DNA of 64,000 nucleotides from Candidatus Fukatsuia symbiotica (GTDB lineage Bacteria; Pseudomonadota; Gammaproteobacteria; Enterobacterales; Enterobacteriaceae): NCBI RefSeq assembly GCF_003122425.1, contig NZ_CP021659.1, positions 1,178,001 to 1,242,000 of the forward strand, read 5' to 3'. Shown piece by piece: positions 21,627 to 29,997 of this stretch (position 1 is its first letter; each line of letters starts with the position of its first letter). The notes under the pieces were generated by a model. It saw only the letters and a program-made list of their open reading frames with translations, ran no database searches and was not told where the DNA came from. The position numbers and the translations under genes were made by a program.

Positions 21627-22086
21627 TTATTGGGTCAAACAAACCTGGGTAACGTACGCTTGCAAGCCCGCAATTTGCTGCGTGACTATTTCAATGCCTT
21701 TTCGGAGACGGAAATAATCGTTGACAACGGCGTCGTCAAGTCGGGCACCGGCAGCATCATCCAGGCGGGTGGCCGTGGGGGTGGCGGGCAATTTTTCACA
21801 GCGGGCAGCGAGCTGCATCCGACGCTGGCCAGCAAGAACATCACGTTCAAGGGCCGCGAGCTGAGTTTTAGCATCGGTTAATTCCTGGGTGTGTTTGTTA
21901 TCAAGCACGGCTATTTGTTGATGTTGCTTTTGCGTTGTTTGGAGCATGATAAAGAGGTTATCGCGCTCATTCCTTATCATTTTGATGACGCTGTCTTTTT
22001 TTTTCTGATTCAGCATGGTAATAAACCGCCACCAGACTGACGAGCAGAATGAGACTCATCAGGATAAAAAATAAGCGATTAAACAT
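21627..22086 (-). pseudogene. Rz-type inner-membrane spanin with frameshift in an A9 run
   Basis: The N-terminal frame from ATG 22084-22086 encodes a membrane anchor (MFNRLFFILMSLILLVSLVA) and HAESEKK. The remaining frame encodes the coiled coil and the Rz C-terminal block (QLAALERDVLAGQRRMQL, TRLDDAAGARLDDAVVNDYFRL, QIAGLQAYV). The two join at an A9 run (T9 at 21996-22004 on the given strand) with a one-base shift. Rz spans the periplasm with Rz1 and fuses the membranes in the last step of lysis. It is broken as read, but slippage on A9 could restore some full-length product. Start overlaps the endolysin stop. Confidence 0.82.
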
Positions 22087-22597
22087 CGAGTCCCCAACAG
22101 GTGAGTTCACTTTCTTGCGCGCGTCTCATCACTTGACCTGCACAGTTATTAGCTCGAATGCGGCAATCTTTACCGCCGTCAAATAGCCAGCGTTTAATTT
22201 CAGCACAGGCACCGTGGTAGTCACCGGCATTGAGTTTGCGATAAAAGGTAGAGGAAAGGCATTTGCCTGCACCGATGTTATACGGACAAAACGAGGCAAT
22301 ACCGGCTTTCTGGGCGTCGCTTAACGGCACCTGAACATGACGTTCTACCCAGGCAATCGCCTTATTCACCTCAAATTTGTTAACCTGCTCGCATTTCTCT
22401 GCACTGAGTTGCAGGCCTTGCATTACCGGCTTGTCATCAACTCGTGTCGCACCGCGGCAAATTGTCCACACGTTAGCGCCGTCTCGATAGGCCGTCAGCC
22501 GATTACCCTCTTTCTCATGCAGAAATTGCGTAAGAAGGGCGGTCGCTGTCGTCCCTGCCAAAATCAGTCCCAGCATGGGTTTGCTTAGCTTGCTCAT
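22079..22597 (-). CDS. Phage endolysin, lysozyme family GH24 (R/SAR type)
   Basis: 172 residues. The N-terminus has a weakly hydrophobic segment (LGLILAGTTATALLTQF), like signal-anchor-release endolysins. The catalytic triad fits the GH24 spacing: Glu30 (HEKEG), Asp39 (AYRDG) and Thr45 (VWTICRG). The C-terminal part carries cysteines (CRIRANNCAGQ, LTCWG). Muramidase that digests peptidoglycan once released. Follows holin with an ATGA overlap and precedes Rz: a holin-endolysin-Rz lysis cassette, late genes of prophage A. Confidence 0.92.
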   Translation of the reverse strand: MSKLSKPMLGLILAGTTATALLTQFLHEKEGNRLTAYRDGANVWTICRGATRVDDKPVMQGLQLSAEKCEQVNKFEVNKAIAWVERHVQVPLSDAQKAGIASFCPYNIGAGKCLSSTFYRKLNAGDYHGACAEIKRWLFDGGKDCRIRANNCAGQVMRRAQESELTCWGLDV

Positions 22598-22786
22598 TGG
22601 CTTGTTGCGCTCTTACGCCGGTCTTCTTTAATCTTGAAATACAGATTGGTCAAATAGGTCAGCACCGCCAGCGAGTACGCCAATGGCGTTCCATTGTTCC
22701 GGGCTGTAGCTGTTTAGCAAACCATTCAGGATGCTACCGGCGGAAGCCCCGTAGGCAACGCCGGTGGTCAGTTTTTCCATGCTCAT
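22594..22786 (-). pseudogene. Phage holin, frameshifted by an 11-bp deletion
   Basis: Starts [20 protein letters not shown] at ATG 22784-22786. Compared with the intact copy at 45869-46072 it lacks a net 11 bp in the middle (near 22672), so the second membrane segment and charged tail are out of frame; the tail KEDRRKSAT is still readable in another frame up to TGA 22594-22596. Holins permeabilise the inner membrane to time lysis. Probably inactive. Confidence 0.85.
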
Positions 22787-23123
22787 TCTCGTCTCTGAGT
22801 GGGGATACCGTTTCCCGCTAGGGGTCGGGGGTGTCATAGAAATAGCGCTGCCCTCCTGACCCCTTCATGAATAAAAGTTATGGGCACTGATGGGCAGTGG
22901 AGGGAGGCGCTAAAATGAAAAAAGGCCACGCGATGCGCAGCCCTTAATAATTGCCGGGTATCACTCTCGCCCGGCGTGTGCTTCCTGCTATTCCCCAACA
23001 ACGAAAGAAGAGGTAACGTATTGTTACCTCTTTATATTGACGGTGTTCATTTGCTTCCCGGTGAAAGGCGGCCAGCCAAACGGCACCACCGAAAAAAATC
23101 AATAATGGCATAAGGATGAAAGC
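22787..23123. other. Divergent leader of the lysis cassette
   Basis: 337 bp. It holds the block CCGTTTCCCGCTAGGGGTCG just upstream of holin and, further out, GAAAAAAGGCCACGCGATGC, both repeated upstream of the holin at 46080-46360 and near 51337-51465. The repeated block marks the join between the lysis genes and the accessory slot in all three prophages. No gene is seen. Confidence 0.6.
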
Positions 23124-23487
23124 ATAAAGTTCTTACAAGATTACTCTCCGGTTATCAGTCTGTTTACCTTTTTCCTTGGCCTGGTTCTCGGGAATAAATA
23201 CGCTCGGAGATAAACGTAAAGAATTTAATGTGTTGGCAGAACCCGTGCTTGAAAAGCTTGAAGACATGCAAGCCTGGCTGGAAAAAGAAACCTGCCTCAC
23301 AGAGTACACACTTCCCCCGTGTTATATTGCCAAGCTCAAACGCAGACTCATCGGCAACAAGCTGAAAAAATTCAGTGTATTGCTGGATAATTATTATTCC
23401 GTATTGAATCAATTAGCCAGCTCGTCCGCGCCTTCTTTGCATGTGGGTATGGGCGAACAGGAAGAACAGATAGGGATTAAAAAGTAG
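23124..23487 (+). pseudogene. Membrane-anchored phage accessory protein, start codon lost and frameshifted
   Basis: A frame beginning with ATA at 23124 reads KFLQDYSPVISLFTFFLGLVLGNKYA (a membrane segment), then stops. The continuation, DKRKEFNVLAEPVLEKLEDMQAWLEKE, is open in the next frame to 23487. The two parts make one protein of about 120 residues if one base is restored near 23200; the start is ATA where ATG is expected. It lies opposite to the lysis genes, in the accessory slot. Function unknown. Confidence 0.6.
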
Positions 23488-23613
23488 GTGCATACCTATC
23501 CCAACGCTATCCTGTCTGTCAAAAAATTTACGGGCTGTTCTCACACTCAGGTAATATGAACAGGTCTGCGGGTTACTGACATGTAAAAAGGCCACGTGCG
23601 CCTGAAAAAATGC

Positions 23614-23808
23614 TTAATAAATAGGCATGGGCCGTCCCCTTTTACTGATGTTCTCAACATTTCTGGCAAAATCCTTCTGAACCTCAATGTTCAATATATT
23701 CAGTCTTATATTTCCATTTTTATCAATAAAAACTTTTTGACCGGTGGGTATCGTGTCTTCATAACGATTTCCTTTAAAGAAAACCACGAAATTTTCAGGG
23801 GACATCAT
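23614..23808 (-). CDS. Short open frame, unknown
   Basis: 64 codons (MMSPENFVVFFKGNRYEDTIP...). It lies opposite to its neighbours in the accessory slot. FIDKNGNIRLNILNIEVQKDF looks protein-like, but I recognise no family. It may be a fragment of a longer gene. Low confidence. Confidence 0.3.
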   Translation of the reverse strand: MMSPENFVVFFKGNRYEDTIPTGQKVFIDKNGNIRLNILNIEVQKDFARNVENISKRGRPMPIY

Positions 23809-23895
23809 TACTTATAGTGTTTCTTTCCACTCTTTTAGTGTGTCTCGTATCCTGTTTATTCTCACTGACTAATAATCGGTAGTCATCAGAATGAT

Positions 23896-23975
23896 AAAGG
23901 AAAATAACTATTATTGTGACTATGCTTAATGAGAGAAATAAACTCTGTACATATCAAATGATGCTAATCGGAAAG
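23896..23975 (+). promoter_or_regulatory. Conserved upstream block of secreted-peptide gene
   Basis: AAAGGAAAATAAC, ATTATT, CTTAATGAG and TATCAAAT occur in this order and spacing here and at 51504-51585. The block begins 94 bp before the first peptide gene and 93 bp before the third. The protein-coding parts downstream are much more diverged than this block, which suggests a shared promoter or regulator site. Confidence 0.6.
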
Positions 23976-23989
23976 CGGGAGACAGGTAT

Positions 23990-24196
23990 ATGCAAAAGAC
24001 TCTCTTGAAATTACCTATCTTATTATTGCCAATGTTCGCCTGGGCTTCTCATGAAAGAACAATTTCAAATGTATGCCAAGAGCTTTGGAAATCGGGAGAG
24101 ATTCAGTTTTTCCCATCAAAAATATGTTCGTGTGAAAAGACGTCTGCCAACATAGGTAATACATTTTTTCAATCAGAAAATGAAACAGACATATGA
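23990..24196 (+). CDS. Small secreted peptide, Cys-x3-Trp-x12-Cys family (copy 1)
   Basis: 68 residues. Signal peptide MQKTLLKLPILLLPMFAWA, cleavage probably before SHERT. The mature part of about 49 residues has CQELW, then 12 residues, then CSC. The same Cys-x3-Trp-x(8-12)-Cys pattern follows the signal peptides at 24281 and 51597. The gene lies in the slot between Q antiterminator and lysis genes, on the opposite strand, where lambdoid phages carry lysogenic-conversion genes. Exported to the periplasm or beyond. Function unknown; a toxin, inhibitor or host-acting peptide would all fit. Confidence 0.65.
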   Translation: MQKTLLKLPILLLPMFAWASHERTISNVCQELWKSGEIQFFPSKICSCEKTSANIGNTFFQSENETDI

Positions 24197-24280
24197 GAAA
24201 GATTTATCCTGTTTCCCCATTTTTCCCCGTGGGCGGGATAGTCTATTTCTTCAACTTATTGTGAAAACGAGAGAGATTAG

Positions 24281-24526
24281 ATGAAAAATATAAAAAAGTT
24301 TTTAATGGTATTACCCATTTTATTATTACCCATGCATGCTCAAGCTATTCAAGAAAGACCTCGAGACTGTGAAGCTCCCTGGGATGGATTAATGCCTATA
24401 GGAACATGCTATGAACCAAAATCTATCATAGATTCGGCTACGACTGACATCAGATTTGTTCACATGAGAGAGCTAACCAACAAAGTGTTATACCCATTTT
24501 ATCTGAAGATACTGGTTCTAGTTTAG
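24281..24526 (+). CDS. Small secreted peptide, Cys-x3-Trp-x8-Cys family (copy 2)
   Basis: 81 residues. Signal peptide MKNIKKFLMVLPILLLPMHAQA; the mature part begins IQERPRD and contains CEAPW, then 8 residues, then CYEP. 84 bp after copy 1, on the same strand, so probably co-transcribed. GAGAGAG 5-8 bp upstream of ATG serves as ribosome binding site. The last 15 residues (LYPFYLKILVLV) are unusually hydrophobic and may result from a frameshift. Same putative family as 23990 and 51597. Confidence 0.6.
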   Translation: MKNIKKFLMVLPILLLPMHAQAIQERPRDCEAPWDGLMPIGTCYEPKSIIDSATTDIRFVHMRELTNKVLYPFYLKILVLV

Positions 24527-24580
24527 AAATTATTATTAATTTTTGATTAAAATTATAATGTTATACACTATTCAGTAGTC

Positions 24581-25863
24581 TCATTTTTCCAGCCTCACTT
24601 TAACGAGGACACTGTAGACGACACAGGCGATAATCAGCGAATTGAATGACGGAATACCGAATTCGATAGTCATTCCCCGATGGCGCCCAGGATACAAGCA
24701 GCAACGGCAGGCCAGCCCATTAATTGTGTTGATTCTGGTAACGTCTGTCTCTGGCATGTTACATCAAGTAAGTGACGGCTGGTACGTAAAATGTAATAGT
24801 CCACCAGCATCACGCCTGCAATAGGCGGAAAAACAACGCCGAGTAGAATAAGGAAACCCGTAAAACGCTCTAAAATCCCCAGCATTGATAGCAGGGTGCC
24901 GACCACACCTAATATTATCGTCAGCTTTGTACGACTCAATTTCCTACAGGTGACACCTTCCACAACGTTTGCTAAGGAAAGTGATGAAGAATACAAACAG
25001 GCATCGTTGTTCTTGGTCGTCGCAAGAATAACGGTCAACAAGCCTATCCAGCCCGCGCTTTGGGTCATGATAGTGACGACATCGGCGGTATTGAGTGCAC
25101 GAGCAACCAATATGGCAATGCCGTTGAAAATAAATTCTCCAACAATGATAGAAATCAAAGTCATCCAAAATACATGCCGACCGTTTTGGCAGAAGCGACT
25201 AATATCGGGGGTGATAAGGGCCCCTACCATATAGCCACCGGCAACAATAGTGGCACCGGCCCCGAGTGTCATCGGTGCTCCCATAGGAAGACGGGTAACA
25301 AGATGAGAGAGTGTGTGTTCCTGCAAAATACCGAATGAAATCCAGCCTATTACCAGAAAGAAAAGGGGCACTGTTATTTTTGCTGCCCAACTTAAGGCGC
25401 GAAACCCAAAGGCAACCAATACCGTGAGCGCACCTCCTGCCAGCACAGCAGACCAGGTAAACCCCAATCGTCCCCCTAACGCATAATCCAGACTATGAGC
25501 AAAAACGGCATTTTGTACACCGAACCAGCCCACCAGACTGATAGTAAGCAGTATTCCGATTAACACCGACCCGAAACGCCCAAACCCACACCAGCGTGCT
25601 AAAAGACTCGTCGATAATCCCTCGCGAGAACCCGCTAACCCTAGCCCCAGGCTAACAAATTCGAGAATTAAACTACCCAGTAAGGTAGCGAGCATCGCTT
25701 GACCAAAGGTCATCGAATTACCCAGCATCGCACCTAACATAAATTGAGATAACGCAGTCGTCATGCCAATACGCACCAAAGCAACACTGAGGAAGCTTGA
25801 GCGTGCAGTTAGAGGGACACGCTCGGCAACGTAATCGTCAGTGGTAGGTTTATCCTTGTCCAT
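24581..25863 (-). pseudogene. NCS1-family nucleobase permease (CodB-like), C-terminal frameshift
   Basis: 397 codons are open (25863-24670). About 11-12 membrane segments follow an MDKDKPTTDDYVAERVPLTA start typical of cytosine/purine permeases of the NCS1 family; ALITPDISRF and the TTKNNDACLYSSSLSLAN region are family landmarks. The frame ends at GAIGE, but the expected last segment (IEFGIPSFNSLIIACVVY) is readable in another frame to TGA at 24581-24583, so a small indel near 24665 removed the last helix. It probably imported a nucleobase. It stands next to a LuxR-type regulator in the accessory slot of prophage A. Confidence 0.75.
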
Positions 25864-25968
25864 TAATCCTTTTGTCCTTAAAAAGTATGTAAAAATTGTA
25901 GAATAGCGATACGGTACAGGTAATCCTCTTACTTTAATAGAAAACCCTGCCGCATTTAGATTTTAGAA

Positions 25969-26694
25969 CTAAACAAACTGTACACCAGGCTGTATAAGTT
26001 CCTTTGGGATATACCGATTAAAACCAGTTGATTCACAAAATTCTTGAAATTGCTTCATTGAATTGACACCAGCCTTTTGATATATCGATCCTCTGTATCC
26101 TTCGAGCATGCAGTAAGAAATATTGAGCTTTTGGGCTATCACCTTACTGGGCAGTGACTGTTGTAGATAAAACATCACTTCAAGTTCTTTATCATCAAAC
26201 GTATCACATACAGGCGGTTCCAATATCAATACCGAGGGAGTGAGTTTATTAACATATTGAGAAATGCTAAGAAAATTGAATTTTTTTGCACACCAAATGG
26301 TACCTATACATTCGCCGATCTTATTGTATAACGGCGATTTTTCCGCATAATAAGGTTCAAGTTTCGGCTGCCTGCCGTAGTATTGTGTTGTAATTATCGC
26401 TACATTTTTTCCGCTTTTCTCAGTCTCTCGATCTTGCTTTCGGAAGTCGGAGGCAAATTCTGCCCAAGGTGCAGGGCATTCATCATCCAGGCGACCTTCA
26501 ACATCAAATCCAACGGGTATATTACACATATCCAACGCTACCGGATTCATATAAACAAATCGAGATTCGCGATCTTTCACTCCCCAAGAGTGCTCACTTA
26601 TGTCCATAAACGACCTAAATGAAAGTGAATTAAGAGATTCTACAATCAACTTATGAGACTCAGTCTCTTTTCTGCAATTAACTTCATCCATCAT
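25969..26694 (-). CDS. LuxR-family regulator with N-terminal PAS-like sensor
   Basis: 241 residues from ATG 26694, chosen because GAGGGGG lies 6 bp upstream. An N-terminal PAS-like domain (residues 30-130: WGVKDRESRFVYMNPVALDM, IGTIWCAKK) is followed by a LuxR-type helix-turn-helix in the last 70 residues (FDDKELEVMFYLQQSLPSKVIAQKLNISY...YQKAGVNS). The helix-turn-helix is slightly degenerate. Transcribed in the same direction as the permease, 105 bp upstream of it, so it may regulate it or be in one operon. The ligand is unknown. Confidence 0.8.
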   Translation of the reverse strand: MMDEVNCRKETESHKLIVESLNSLSFRSFMDISEHSWGVKDRESRFVYMNPVALDMCNIPVGFDVEGRLDDECPAPWAEFASDFRKQDRETEKSGKNVAIITTQYYGRQPKLEPYYAEKSPLYNKIGECIGTIWCAKKFNFLSISQYVNKLTPSVLILEPPVCDTFDDKELEVMFYLQQSLPSKVIAQKLNISYCMLEGYRGSIYQKAGVNSMKQFQEFCESTGFNRYIPKELIQPGVQFV

Positions 26695-26709
26695 ACATAG
26701 CCCCCTCAT

Positions 26710-27025
26710 ATATATTCAGGCAAATCTACTTAGGGCGACGACAACAAAGTAAGAAGTCGAGGTCACTTTGAGTGAACGTTACTCTCTTGGAGTGGATATA
26801 ACAAGGATAAATGTAATATTTTTTGTCCAATTGTATCTAATACATTCATTTTTCTACTTTTTATTTTGTTTATAAAATAAACATATTTTTTTTGGGGGGG
26901 GGTGAGAGTTTTTATGAGGTTAATAGTCGTTTTTATGAACGAGTCAACGTAAAAGCGACTAACTAAGGTTTTTAACATCTAATTCTAATAAATTTTGTCG
27001 TTCAATAGCTTATCACGCTAACGTT
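26710..27025. other. AT-rich intergenic region with a G9 run
   Basis: About 315 bp, strongly AT-rich, with T8 followed by G9 near 26886-26902. A 71-codon open frame on the reverse strand (26763-26978) is low-complexity and not convincing. It should contain the LuxR-type gene promoter. Confidence 0.5.
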
Positions 27026-27283
27026 TCAGTAATGATAACGACACGATATAATCACTATACGTGTATCGTCTATTTTATATATAAGCCGGTGTTCTTCGTT
27101 AATTCGTCGTGACCAATAACCAGATAAATTATGTTTTAAAGACTTAGGCTTACCTATGCCACTAAAAGGAGTACGCTCTATATCTTTAATAAGCTCATTA
27201 ATCCTCTTAACAAGCTTTTTATCGTTTTGTTGCCAGTAAAGGTAATCTCGCCAGGATTCGTCAGTAAAAAGCTTATTCATCAA
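27026..27283 (-). CDS. yoeB: YoeB-family mRNA interferase toxin
   Basis: 85 residues, the usual YoeB length. Ends KIDDTRIVIISCRYHY, which carries the C-terminal His-Tyr essential in YoeB; the catalytic Glu (INEEHRLIYKI) and Arg are present, and FTDESWRDYLYWQQNDKKLVKRINELIKDI is the family N-terminus. YoeB cuts mRNA on the ribosome. Its start overlaps the antitoxin stop by 11 bp. It lies in the accessory slot of prophage A, where it may stabilise the prophage. Confidence 0.95.
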   Translation of the reverse strand: MMNKLFTDESWRDYLYWQQNDKKLVKRINELIKDIERTPFSGIGKPKSLKHNLSGYWSRRINEEHRLIYKIDDTRIVIISCRYHY

Positions 27284-27527
27284 GCTGACGTTCCCGCAAT
27301 TCCCCTTTACTCGCCTGCTCTAACGATGTTAGCAGGTGCATGGTATTTGCTGGAGAGCATAGTAGTAGATCAGCGGTTTCTTTAAGACTTCCGTACTCTG
27401 AACTGGAAATCAAAACACAATCTTCTCCATTTTTCCGTGTTATCAGTATGGGTTCACAATCCTGAACGGTTTGAGTCATGATTGAAGCAAGATTTTTCCT
27501 GGCGGCGCTATAAGTTGTGTTAAACAT
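27273..27527 (-). CDS. yefM: YefM-family antitoxin
   Basis: 84 residues, Phd/YefM fold: MFNTTYSAARKNLASIMTQTVQDCEPILITRKNGEDCVLIS, then an acidic, disordered C-terminus that neutralises YoeB. YefM also represses its own operon; a matching palindromic operator lies 34-56 bp upstream. Confidence 0.95.
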   Translation of the reverse strand: MFNTTYSAARKNLASIMTQTVQDCEPILITRKNGEDCVLISSSEYGSLKETADLLLCSPANTMHLLTSLEQASKGELRERQLDE

Positions 27528-27560
27528 TTCGTCTATTCCCAGATTAGATCAATCACAGTA

Positions 27561-27583
27561 ATTGTACAGAAATACTGTACAAT
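27561..27583 (-). promoter_or_regulatory. yefM-yoeB operator palindrome
   Basis: ATTGTACAG (27561-27569), 5-bp spacer, CTGTACAAT (27575-27583): a perfect inverted repeat containing TGTACA in both halves. TGTACA is the known core of YefM/YefM-YoeB operator sites in E. coli. Located just upstream of yefM. Confidence 0.85.
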
Positions 27584-27640
27584 TACAAGTTTTCTACTTT
27601 TTGATAACTTCTTGGAAAAGTACTAGGAGTATAAGATCGA

Positions 27641-28430
27641 TTAATAATTAGCCATACAGTCATGGTCACGCCGGAAGAATGCAGTAATTTCACGTTCTTC
27701 CCATTTCGCCAATGTGGTGTTGAGCGTGGCATAATCCTTTTGTGTCGCAGCATTGAGTAGTTGTTTCATTTCGCTGATTACCGTTTCGGCTTCTTCTCGC
27801 TTGCGGAGACAACGCCGGATAACCTGCTTTTCCGCTTCAAAAATAACCTCTTTAAATTGATTGGTTATAGCGTAGATACGGCGGCATTCTTCAGCTAGCA
27901 TAGGTATCTGGTCTACCTGGAACTGTTTCGGTGAGGGGATACCTGTTACCTTGCGCAAGGCGTACCAGATACCGTTACTCCACGCCCGATTGAACTTGAA
28001 TCCATTACTTATGCACCAGACTAACCGTGTAAGGTTATTTAAATCGGCGTCATTGAGAAGTGCGGGGGATTGAGGTTGGTATTCTGGATTTTGATATGTC
28101 CCCGTTTTTCTTATTTGTGGTAGTACTTCATTGAATACCCAATCCTGAAACTGTTTAGCCTCTGGTTTGTTACTGCGAAATATAACGCGGTAGAGATTAG
28201 GTTCGTTGATGTAAGACAGCTCTTGCTGTCCCCCCTTTTGTAAGGGTATACGCTTTACGTACCCCCTTTACATCAAGCATTTCAGATGCCACCCTATGAG
28301 CGTTTGCAATAGTTAAAACTTCGCAAACATCTTTCAAGCAGAACCAAGGTTCAGCATTGATTATCTGAACTCGTACATCGTAAATTTCGTGAAATGAAAA
28401 ACTAACAGTTTGAATGGGTTGAGTAGTCAT
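27641..28430 (-). pseudogene. BRO-N family phage antirepressor, frameshifted in a G run
   Basis: The first part from ATG 28430 (MTTQPIQTVSFSFHEIYDVRVQI, FCLKDVCEVL) is a BRO-N DNA-binding domain. After TLTKGG the frame is lost at GGGGGG near 28235. A one-base shift gives QELSYINEPNLYRVIFRSNKPEAKQFQDWVF..., continuous to 27641 (KVTGIPSPKQFQVDQ, ...RRDHDCMANY). So one indel breaks a gene of about 263 codons. BRO-N/Bro proteins act as antirepressors or nucleic-acid-binding regulators in phages. Confidence 0.85.
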
Positions 28431-28822
28431 AGCTTCACCTTTTGCGTATCTGGTTAACCATCACCACCGAAGTTGCTACGCTTACTGGTGGTGAACTGAA
28501 CGGGTGTAGCAATACCGGTCTACTCAAGTACCGGCGAGCCTTACGGCTCCCCTGTCCAGTCCACCGTAATTTAGAGTGTGACTGTGCACACAAAAAAACC
28601 GCATAACGCGGTTGTGCGCTGAGTAGATATCCAGGTTGCTACGCCCGATAGCCGATTTTGCGGCTACGAGCTGAATATAACCCCAGATATCTTTTTCGTC
28701 AAATTCAAATGCAAAAAACCCCGACAGCGAAGGCCAGGGCTTTACTATTACCCGTTATCAATACACAGACACGGCAACGTACCCTGCAATAGTGGCTAAA
28801 TGGCTAAAAAAAGTCAACATAT
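28431..28822. other. Intergenic region with Q-gene terminator
   Basis: About 390 bp without a gene. It holds the hairpin terminator at 28590-28613 for the leftward transcript and a repeated unit near 28718-28790 (CCCGACAGCGAAGG...ACACAGACACGGCAA). The unit recurs downstream of the other Q genes near 51980-52040 and, split by an IS630 element, near 48500-48557 / 49648-49700. Confidence 0.6.
28590..28613 (-). terminator. Rho-independent terminator downstream of Q
   Basis: On the reverse strand AACCGC-loop-GCGGTT is followed by a run of seven T. It ends leftward transcription about 210 bp after the Q-like gene. Confidence 0.75.
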
Positions 28823-29311
28823 TTATGCGGTTTTATGTATTTTGGCGACTGGTTTGCGCGAGTCAAAAGCCTTTTGCAGAGGTTGATATAAAAGCCACAC
28901 CGCCGCCTCTAAGATAGCGTCGATTTCATTCCTACAGGTTCCAAACGAAGGTTTCTTGACTCTGTCTCCCCCTCGTCCATTCATTTTACGGGGCGAGGCA
29001 CAGTGGTGATAATAATTGGCAATCGCACGCCTTGATGTGCATTGTACGTAATAACTGAGCACAATCTTAAATGCCTTGATATCAACGCGCATCACCGTAT
29101 CGACTACCCGAGAGATCAATAATCCGTCATCATCGTTGCACATTAGTCTTGTAGGGCTTTCTTGCGGATTTACCTTCGCCATGTAGTGGGCGATGATGCT
29201 ACTCTGTGGCTTCTCAAGTCTGCCGCTGTACACCCAAGCACCCCAGCGTTCCAGCCAGTGGTTAACCCAGTGATACTGCTCATTATTGAGCCTAAGTTGT
29301 GCGACGTTCAT
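28823..29311 (-). CDS. Late antiterminator Q-like protein (DUF1133 family), prophage A
   Basis: 162 residues from ATG 29311 (MNVAQLRLNNEQYHWVNHWLERWGAWVYSG), the start shared with copies at 49707 and 52080; GGAGG lies 5 bp upstream. The basic central block CASPRKMNGRGGDR and a C-terminal helix resemble DUF1133 phage proteins that occupy the Q antiterminator place. Expected to let RNA polymerase read through terminators into the lysis and head genes. It is the last early/middle gene before the accessory slot. Confidence 0.75.
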   Translation of the reverse strand: MNVAQLRLNNEQYHWVNHWLERWGAWVYSGRLEKPQSSIIAHYMAKVNPQESPTRLMCNDDDGLLISRVVDTVMRVDIKAFKIVLSYYVQCTSRRAIANYYHHCASPRKMNGRGGDRVKKPSFGTCRNEIDAILEAAVWLLYQPLQKAFDSRKPVAKIHKTA

Positions 29312-29355
29312 GCTGCCTCCTGTTCCGTTATGATTATCTCCCTCCTGCCGCCTTT
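29308..29355 (-). pseudogene. rusA 3'-end scar
   Basis: The last 15 codons of RusA (GGRREIIITEQEAA, stop overlapping the Q start) are still readable upstream of Q, although the rest of rusA is absent from prophage A. Intact rusA stands at this place in prophage C (52564-52926). So rusA was deleted from A. Confidence 0.75.
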
Positions 29356-29403
29356 CTACGTCTCCGATGCCAGGGCTTGCTTCATGCAGGCAAAAAGCGT
29401 CCA

Positions 29404-29997
29404 TCAGGCTACCCCTTTCAACTCAAGGGCGGGAACACCACTCAGCACCAACTGGCATCGCGCCGTATCACCCATCAAAAAAGGGGCCGGCTTTTCCTGA
29501 AAGCCGCCCAGTATGTTGTGCGCATCGTCCATACCAATGAGTACCGGCAAGTAGTTACCCACCCCAGTCAATAACCCAGAGCGATACCTTTTTTCAAATT
29601 CTCTGGCACGAAAAGGCGCGTCCTCCTCACTCATCCCGGCAAAATCTATCCAGCCGCCCATCTCCTCTATCACCGCATGGATTAATGCATCGTCAAACAC
29701 CACGCTGTTACGACGACCGTAACGGCGAATGGCTTGGTAGGCTTTCGACCAGGCTCTTAACGCTTTGCCGTCCTTGTTGCCGTCGATATGCCGGATGAGG
29801 TCGGCAGGCTTGGGGAAAAATTGACCGTTGTCCGTGTCACGAGTATGCCCCTGAAAGGCTTTTTGAACGTCGGTCATCTCGTAGTTTTTCAACGCGTTCC
29901 AGTAAATATCCACCATGATTTCTGATATCTCACGGCCGTATATTTCCCCTACTGCCGCCATCGATTGCGCGAATTGTGGTTTTTCTGCCTCGTTCAT
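29404..29997 (-). CDS. Phage replication-module protein (DUF6475-like)
   Basis: 197 residues, MNEAEKPQFAQSMAAVGEIYGREISE. Mostly helical, with WNALKNYEMTDVQKAFQGHTRD and FFPKPADLIRHIDG as landmarks of a family common immediately after phage O-type initiators. Its start overlaps the stop of the initiator gene by one base. The position is that of lambda P, so it may recruit the host helicase; that is inference from position only. Confidence 0.65.
   Translation of the reverse strand: MNEAEKPQFAQSMAAVGEIYGREISEIMVDIYWNALKNYEMTDVQKAFQGHTRDTDNGQFFPKPADLIRHIDGNKDGKALRAWSKAYQAIRRYGRRNSVVFDDALIHAVIEEMGGWIDFAGMSEEDAPFRAREFEKRYRSGLLTGVGNYLPVLIGMDDAHNILGGFQEKPAPFLMGDTARCQLVLSGVPALELKGVA

Noticed and set aside
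21528-21881. 117-codon frame on the forward strand
   Set aside because: Antisense to the Rz gene, whose coiled-coil and C-terminal motifs are recognisable on the other strand.
24896-25234. 112-codon frame on the forward strand
   Set aside because: Antisense shadow of the NCS1-type permease.
26763-26978. 71-codon reverse frame
   Set aside because: Low complexity over an AT-rich region with homopolymers, no ribosome binding site and no family.
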